From: Atriophallophorus winterbourni
Taxonomy: Eukaryota > Platyhelminthes > Trematoda > Plagiorchiida > Microphallidae
Direction of reading: 5' to 3'
DNA length: 64,000 nt
NCBI GenBank assembly: GCA_013407085.1
Contig: JACCGJ010000256.1
Coordinates: forward strand, 9,525 to 73,524
The translations under genes were made by a program, and so were the position numbers. Each line of letters opens with the position of its first letter. Position 1 is the first letter of the stretch. Under the pieces are notes generated by a model, which was given only the letters and a program-made list of their open reading frames with translations, was not told the origin of the DNA and searched no databases. This document shows positions 58,325 through 64,000 of the stretch, piece by piece.

Positions 58325-58829
58325 ATACTGTATCAAATGAGACAATGAGTCAGTTGCAGGGGGTCAGCAACATTGTTTTTGAAACTTTTTGGCAGTGTGA
58401 CAGGCGGCGATTCTAATTAAAGTTAAGAGTGTCTTCTGATTCAGTGATATCTAACATTGTGGTTTTTGAGGACCGTCGACAAAAAAACGGAAGTTTGCCC
58501 ACATACCAAGGATTATTTGCCATTTTTATTTGTTCAACCTTACTTTTCTCATTCCAGTCTCGTGTTCAGTTTATGTTCATTCTTTACGCGTCTATGATCT
58601 CTATAGTGTTCAGGACTAGAAGGTATTTGCTGCCCCTTACGAGGAATTTCAGTTGAACGCTGTAAAACTCAGTGGGACATTGAGATTCATTGTGTGGTCT
58701 CACAGGCTGATATTGCGGCGTCCCGCATAAACCATGATATCGTATTCCATTCTTGACTGGCGGTTCTCTTCTTCTTTATAGACGGCAGAGGGTCAAGCCC
58801 TTGTGAGTCGCATCTCTTTATATCAGCAA

Positions 58830-59390
58830 CATAGTCCAGGAGAACCTCAGTTGAAAAAATCCTGTTCAGTGTTGTACAGCTTCGCCGTGATTACAGGCAG
58901 TACATTATCCACTAGATGCTTGTACTGGTTTTCAGATCTTGCTGCAATAACCTCTTCCGGAAGCGCATTCAACAAGTTAACAATCCTTGTTGAGAGCGGG
59001 AATCCTTGTGTTAGGCGTAGTGTTCTTCGCTTTCGGAGCTTTAAAGCATGGCCACGGGTTCTCGAGTCGAGAGGGAAAATGTCGAACAGTTCGTCATCAT
59101 AGGCTCCCAGTAATATGCGACGAGTTAGCAGCAAGTCGTAGTGCATACGCCGAATACTGAGCGACATGAGGTTGAGGCGTTGAACTCTCTCCATATAAGG
59201 AATTGATTTCAACCCTTGTACACTTTTCGTTGCTCATCGTTGCACTTTTTCCAGCTGGTCACATTCTCCCTTAGTTTGGAGAAAGGTTGCTGGCAAAACA
59301 TATTCCAAGATTCCGGCAGTTCGACACATAACCTTTGCCACGAATCAACAAAATAATTGAAAAGATTGCTCAGTACAAGGTATTCACGAC
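58830..59390 (-). mobile_element. Non-LTR element RT C-terminal fragment
   Basis: Read on the minus strand, the segment encodes RVQRLNLMSLSIRRMHYDLL, then LDSRTRGHALKLRKRRTLRL and STRIVNLLNALPEEVIAA, the thumb-to-C-terminus layout of CR1-like RT. Upstream, WQRLCVELPESWNMFCQQP is in another frame. It is a pseudogene fragment directly before the gypsy remnant at 59.4 kb. Confidence 0.65.
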
Positions 59391-59394
59391 GCTT

Positions 59395-61259
59395 GGTTTA
59401 AAAAGTGCATAATATCAAGTACCGATCCGTGATGAAGAGAAACTTTACACACCTTATAAGGCTTGTGGTAATCTCTACCAGTTTCGTCGTATTCCGTTCG
59501 GGGTAACTAATGGGGTTGCTTATTTTCAGCGCATAATCGAAACTATCATTAACAATGCACATTTGACTGATGTTTTTGTCTATGTTGATAATGTCACTAT
59601 TTGTAGTCGTGACAAGAAACAGCATGATGAAAACTACCATTTTTGGAAATCGCTAAAGATCATGGTCTTACATTTAATGACGAAAAATCCATTTTGGGTG
59701 CTGAAACAATCACACTTTTAGACTATCATTTCGAAAAGAATTATCAAACCGGACGCGGAACGTTTTCGCGCTTTACGAGACCTTCCATCCCTTGTGACAA
59801 TAAATCACAACAGAGAGTGATAGGGATATCTACTTACTACTCACACTGGATTTAACGGTTTTCCGACAAAATTTCGCAATTCGTACATAATTCCACTGTC
59901 CCGTATGCATCTTAAATGTTGCAAGCATTCAACGCTCTTAAAGCGGAACTTGAAAATACTGCTGCTGTATCAATCGACCCAAAAACACCTTTGGTAGTGG
60001 AGACTGGTGCTTTTGACGTCGCTATAGCGGCCACCTTGAATCAAGGAGGGAGACCTGTCGCCTTCTTTTCTAGGACATCATCCACTTCTGAAAGAAATCA
60101 CTCATCAGTTGAAAAAAGCTTACGATATCGTCGAATCTCGTCGCAAATGGAGACATTACCTCACTGGGGTACACTTTAAACTCATAACGGATTAACGCTC
60201 TGTGGCGTTTATGTTTGACGAAAAGTATAATAGCAAGGATAAAAATGATAAGATTTACCCTGGCGCTTAGAATTATTCAAATTTCGTTTCAGTGTTATGT
60301 ATCGGCTTGGTATGGATAACCAGGCGGCTGAGCCATTGTCAAAAGCTACGTGCGCCACAACACAGTCTTTGGATTTGAAATACCTTCATGATTCCTTATG
60401 CCACCTGGGTGTTACACGTATGTTACACTACGCCCGACCAAAAAATTGCCGTTTTCAACTCTGGATGTAGCGTATGAGCGGAAGTTAAACCTAAATTCCA
60501 TAAACTAGATGCTGCTTATGTTATCAAGGCTATACAAACAGCTGAGAGATTGAGTGAAGACTTAAAAGGACCTATCCCCTCTCCATTTGGCTTTCCATGT
60601 CCTGATACCTCATCTGCTACTGCAGTTAACTATCTTTTCAAAATATTTTCATTATTCGGTTTTCCACGCTTATGTTCACTCGGATCGTGGTTCTGCCTTT
60701 ATGTCTAACGAAATTGAATCGTTCTTACACAACCGCGGTGTGGCAACTAGCAGAACTCCGTATAATCCCCAAGGAAATGGCCAAGTGGAACGTCTCAACT
60801 CCACTCTCTGGAAAGCCACAAATCTGACCCTGAAAACCAAGCATTTGTCGATCGTATTTTTCGAGGCTTTGCATTTCGTCCGTTCGTTGTTATGTACTAC
60901 CACAAACGTAACTCCTCATGAGCGCTTTGTGAGTTTTATTCGAAGAGCTGCAACAGGAACGTCCATTCAAAGTTGGCTTTCACCGGGAAATACCGTTCTT
61001 TTGCTCGTTCCTAAAAGTACAGTCCTGCAGTGGATGAAGCAGAAGTGCTGGAATGTAATCCACAATATGCGTATGTGCGTCTCCGTGATGGATAAGAATA
61101 AACAATCCCTGCGACATTAGGTGCCTTGTAGTGATGAACAAGAAATCGAAACCCATTTTTACCCTTTTGAAGATGAATCAAACGTGAACAGCCCTTCAAC
61201 ATACGAAATTTTGAAAGAGAGTCAGCAACGACTTTATTCATTTTCCCTTCGAAATCGAA
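59395..61259 (+). mobile_element. Ty3/gypsy (CsRn1-like) pol remnant: RT, RNase H, integrase
   Basis: Blocks in order: RT (FRRIPFGVTNGVAYFQRIIE, then VFVYVDNVTICSRD, where YVDN replaces the catalytic YVDD) at 59450-59620; RNase H (KTPLVVETGAFDVAIAATLN, then GGRPVAFFSRTSSTSERNHS) at 59970-60110; integrase core (HSDRGSAFMSNEIESFLHN, then RTPYNPQGNGQVERLNSTLW) at 60675-60830; integrase C-terminus at 60950-61110. At least ten stops or shifts separate the blocks, so the element is dead. No 5' LTR or gag was seen on the left, where a non-LTR fragment adjoins. Confidence 0.82.
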
Positions 61260-61417
61260 TGTGGTGATTCGTTAAAAAAAATCTTGTCTTCGTATACATA
61301 TCTTCTGCTTCCCTTTCTCAGTACAGCTACTGTACTCCTGTTCTAGAAGATTAAAGCCTTTCGAACGGTCTTTTGTCTCTGTCATTCTCTGAACGTTTTC
61401 GTCTATATCACACTACA
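61260..61417 (+). repeat. Probable 3' LTR of the gypsy remnant
   Basis: The segment starts TGTGGTGATTC and ends CACTACA, the TG...CA arrangement of LTRs, and begins about 140 bases after the end of integrase. It contains an ATTAAA polyadenylation signal (about 61352). No second copy is present in the window, so the ends are inferred. Confidence 0.45.
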
Positions 61418-61435
61418 GATGGTGGAAGGCATATC

Positions 61436-61687
61436 TTAGATACCGTGCAAATAAAATCGCATGATGTCTTTTGAAGCCATCGATGTCTCTGGCTTTATTC
61501 CTTCGCACCGAATAAGCATCCATTTGAAACATATTTCACATTGTACAGCTTTTGCGATATCCACAACCTGTTTAGAGCATACAAGGCAAGATTCCCCAGA
61601 GCATGCAGCGGGGCCCAGATTCCCCTGGATCTTCTTGGCAGTGGGTGCTGTATTATCTACTTTTGCAGATTTTCTAGTCATAAACAT
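61436..61687 (-). pseudogene. PHD-finger-like ORF1 fragment of a non-LTR element
   Basis: The frame contains a cysteine pattern of a PHD finger: CSGESCLVC, then VQCEICFKWMLIRCEGI. The expected zinc-binding His after Trp-x is replaced by Leu. PHD fingers are known in ORF1 of CR1-like elements. It lies just beyond the 3' tail of a CR1 copy on the same strand, so it may be the 5' part of a separate inserted element. A cellular gene exon is possible but less likely. Confidence 0.45.
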
Positions 61688-61789
61688 GTTGAAATCCGTT
61701 GATAACCAAATAAATACAATATCAAAAAATCCTAAGCAAAATTACACGTGGACCTTCAAAGTTGCACATCGAGCAACTGAGAGTGAATT

Positions 61790-62905
61790 CAGTTCAGTTC
61801 AGTTTGCACAGGACTGTATATGGCTAACGAGCCAATCGAGCGTCCAGATTTCTTTCGGTGGTATGCCACAGAAGAGCGTCCACCACTTAAAACAATATCT
61901 TCACAAATATCTTCTGGTATGAGAGTAATCTGGAATGCAACAGAAAAATTCCCCTCACCAATAGGTGAGGAGAAACATTAGTGCGTTCCAAAGACAGCAT
62001 GAGGATCATACCAACTATTCACTTGCGGATAAAAACCAGGAAATAATGAAGGCCACACAGAGTCGAGTCCATTCTTGAAACCCGCTACCGATGTAGAACA
62101 ATAAACTTCTTTAGGAAGACGATTCCAGTAATTTACTACCCTTTCACTAAACAAGAACTTACGAACATTGGACCTGACATGTCGCTTGGCCAGTTTTAAT
62201 GGGTGGCCTCGAGTACCCACACTTGGCACCAGAGCGTACATTACGCTGGGATAAATAGTACTGAAACCTGACATGATTTTGAAGGTTTCCATTAGGTCTC
62301 CACGTAGCCGCCTCCTTTTTAGTGAGAAGAGATCTAGAGTAATCAATCAGTCATCGTACGACCTACCTGATTGCCCTACAGTCACACGAGTAGCTAGGCG
62401 TTGAACACCTTCAAGCTTGGCAATATCTTTTTACAAATAAGATGACCATGCTTGAACACAATACTCGAGATGTGGTCTCACGACCGCTTTGCATAATGGT
62501 ATGAAAACCTCTGGGGATCTGCAAGATAAAACTGATCGAAGGCGAAAAAGCTCTATCCTAGCGCGTTGTGCAGCAGCTGCGCATTGATCAGCCAATTTAA
62601 AGTCCCCTGAAACCTCTATACCTAAGTCACGAACTTTCGGAACCCCATTTATCTCAAGTATACCATCTGGTCCAGCAACCTCTAGCTTCTTAATGACTTT
62701 AGACAAGAGATAGCTTTTAGTGAAGTTAACTGGTAGATCCTATGTAGCAGACCACTTGATGACCTTTTCTATATCCTCAAGAAGATCCTGTTCATCCAGT
62801 GATCCGATAATCTTGACATCATCTCCAAAAATATAGCAGGGACACTTAAGCGACGCTGCCAAATCATCGATGAAAATGAGGAAAAGTAGCGGTTCGAGTA
62901 CGAAA
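61790..62905 (-). mobile_element. CR1-type element, 3' half
   Basis: Related to the CR1 at 29380-31535, with the same tail (TTCAGTTCAG-type) and 3' UTR. Reading down from 62905 it encodes LEPLLFLIFIDDLAASLKCP, a mutated catalytic box (FGDD in place of FADD), VRDLGIEVSGDFKLADQCAA, and the C-terminal region GGSTRGHPLK-like to 61978. Frameshifts and stops at about 62430 and 62350 break the frame. At 62905 the element is interrupted by a tRNA-like segment and a foldback. Confidence 0.75.
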
Positions 62906-62924
62906 CTTATTTGGGAGAAATGAT

Positions 62925-63022
62925 GTCTTCAATCCGATGACGAATTATTTACAGAAAATAATTTCGCCACCGGGACTCGAACCTGCGACCTCAAATTAGA
63001 AGGTGTAGAGATAATGTCAGCG
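62925..63022 (-). repeat. tRNA-derived segment (B box) between CR1 fragments
   Basis: On the minus strand the segment contains GGTTCGAGTCCC, an exact RNA polymerase III B box, preceded by a possible anticodon arm (ACCTT, loop CTAATTT, GAGGT; anticodon AAT if real). The T-stem is imperfect and the D arm is missing because the CR1 foldback begins there. It is best read as the fragment of a tRNA-derived SINE or a tRNA pseudogene, not a working tRNA. Confidence 0.5.
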
Positions 63023-63490
63023 GGACTTTTACAAGGCCTTTGATTCGGTAAACCACAGATTGCTTGCAGACAAACTTGGTTATATGGGTATCTATGGTCT
63101 TCTGGAGAAATGGATAATAAGCTTCTTAAGCAATAGATTCTTTTGGTTCACGGTAGGAAATATGTATTCGTCGAAAGTAAAAGTTGTTAGTGGAGTCCCA
63201 CGGCTGAACCAAAAGAATCTATTGCTTAAGAAGCCTATTATCCATTTCTTCAGAAGACCATAGATACCCATATAACCAAGTTTGTCTGCAAGCAATCTGT
63301 GGTTTACCGAATCAAAGGCCTTGCAAAAGTCCAAGTAAAAAACTTCAACTTGTTGGCTTTTATCTAGCCTCATGGTGACCTCGTTAAGAAAACATAAGAG
63401 GTTTGTTAGGCACGACTTCCCTTTAATGAAGCAGTGCTGAGCAGAGTTCAGCAGCGAGTAACCAACTAGATGGCGACAGATCCTATCCCT
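63023..63490. mobile_element. CR1 RT fragments in opposite orientation forming a foldback
   Basis: 63490-63205 (minus strand) encodes RT blocks from FIKGKSCLTNLLCFLNEVT through FYLDFCKAFDSVNHRLLADK to FLSNRFFWF. 63023-63204 (plus strand) encodes the same FDSVNHRLLADKLGYMGIYG and then runs on to VVSGVP. The shared part forms inverted arms of about 128 bases (63023-63150 and 63205-63332), with few mismatches and no indels, around a 54-base spacer. Confidence 0.75.
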
Positions 63491-63494
63491 AATT

Positions 63495-64000
63495 ACTCAA
63501 TGTTGTAATGTACATTTTTCGAACTGCAGGCTGAAAACATTTCGAACGCAATTCAATTCTTGTTAGAAAGAATAATAGCTAAGAACGTAACCGCGATTCT
63601 GCTTCGCAAAGGAGCATAATCACAATCTATGAAGGTATTTCAAATAGGGCGGCAGTCCTCAACGAAACCTCTCCGGTGAGCATTGACGACAATATGGTCG
63701 ATTTGGGCCAAAGGATGACTCCTACTGTTGGTAGTGAATCTCCGTTTGTTCAAATTAGTGAGCCCAGAACATCCTTCTTTATGAAATTTTCGTTCGTACG
63801 ATGTACTCCTATGAATTTTATTTTGTTTTCAAATATATTTTTCATATACGAAATGGATAATTAATCAGCATTTTCTGATACACTATCTGAAGATATGTCT
63901 ACATACGCTATGTCGCACGTTAGCCTGACCTCTTTTAGTATGAACGAAACTCGCCTCTGGTTCGCACAAATCGAAGCACTTGTAGCATTTTGTAATTTCA
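63495..64000. other. No recognisable gene
   Basis: A plus-strand frame at 63676-63864 is open (VDLGQRMTPTVGSESPFVQI) but unassigned. The stretch may belong to the retroelement complex on its left. Confidence 0.35.

Noticed and set aside
62890..62903. GGTTCGAGTAC as a second tRNA B box
   Set aside because: It falls in CR1 coding sequence (position of the GSVLGP motif) and lacks any tRNA context.
1..64000. CRISPR array, bacterial operon or other prokaryotic system
   Set aside because: Spliced animal genes and eukaryotic retroelements dominate; the repeated words are interspersed, not regularly spaced.

Overview
The window looks like nuclear DNA of a digenean trematode (fluke). It carries two intron-rich animal genes embedded in retrotransposon debris. 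The first five introns of one gene are only 34 to 40 bases long, a size known from schistosomes and other flukes. The repeats resemble fluke families: CsRn1-like Ty3/gypsy, RTE- and CR1-type non-LTR elements, and a Penelope-like element. The species cannot be named from the sequence alone.

Host genes, both on the minus strand. (1) A p190RhoGAP homologue (ARHGAP5/ARHGAP35 family) runs from its start codon at 29302 down through 881 and off the left edge. I place ten exons: the N-terminal GTPase domain, one FF-like exon, the two pseudoGTPase regions and the Ser-rich linker. The C-terminal RhoGAP domain lies outside the window, and FF1-FF3 were not found. (2) A DNAJC7 (TPR2) homologue runs from 53732 down to 46120. 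It has TPR repeats in tightly packed 5' exons, then two exons carrying the J domain after introns of about 4.1 and 2.0 kb. The last exon was not found.

Layout. 1-29.3 kb: p190RhoGAP exons with introns full of RTE 3' ends, a tRNA-unrelated SINE-like family, a second repeat with an AAGTA-type tail, a degenerate CR1/Rex-like element (15.75-18.65 kb), a broken gypsy element (23.2-25.6 kb) and a minus-strand RTE (26.3-28.2 kb). 29.4-31.5 kb: a young CR1 copy just upstream of the p190 start codon. 31.7-45 kb: AT-rich and gene-poor, holding a decayed Penelope-like element with a well-formed hammerhead ribozyme motif. 45-54 kb: DNAJC7 and its SINEs. 54-64 kb: RTE, gypsy and CR1 remnants, including a 128-base foldback.

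For the host genes, splice phases match between consecutive exons wherever I could test them; that is the main support for the models. The mobile elements are mostly dead. The SINE-like family shows clear target-site duplications and appears to have moved most recently, together with the 29.4-31.5 kb CR1 copy.
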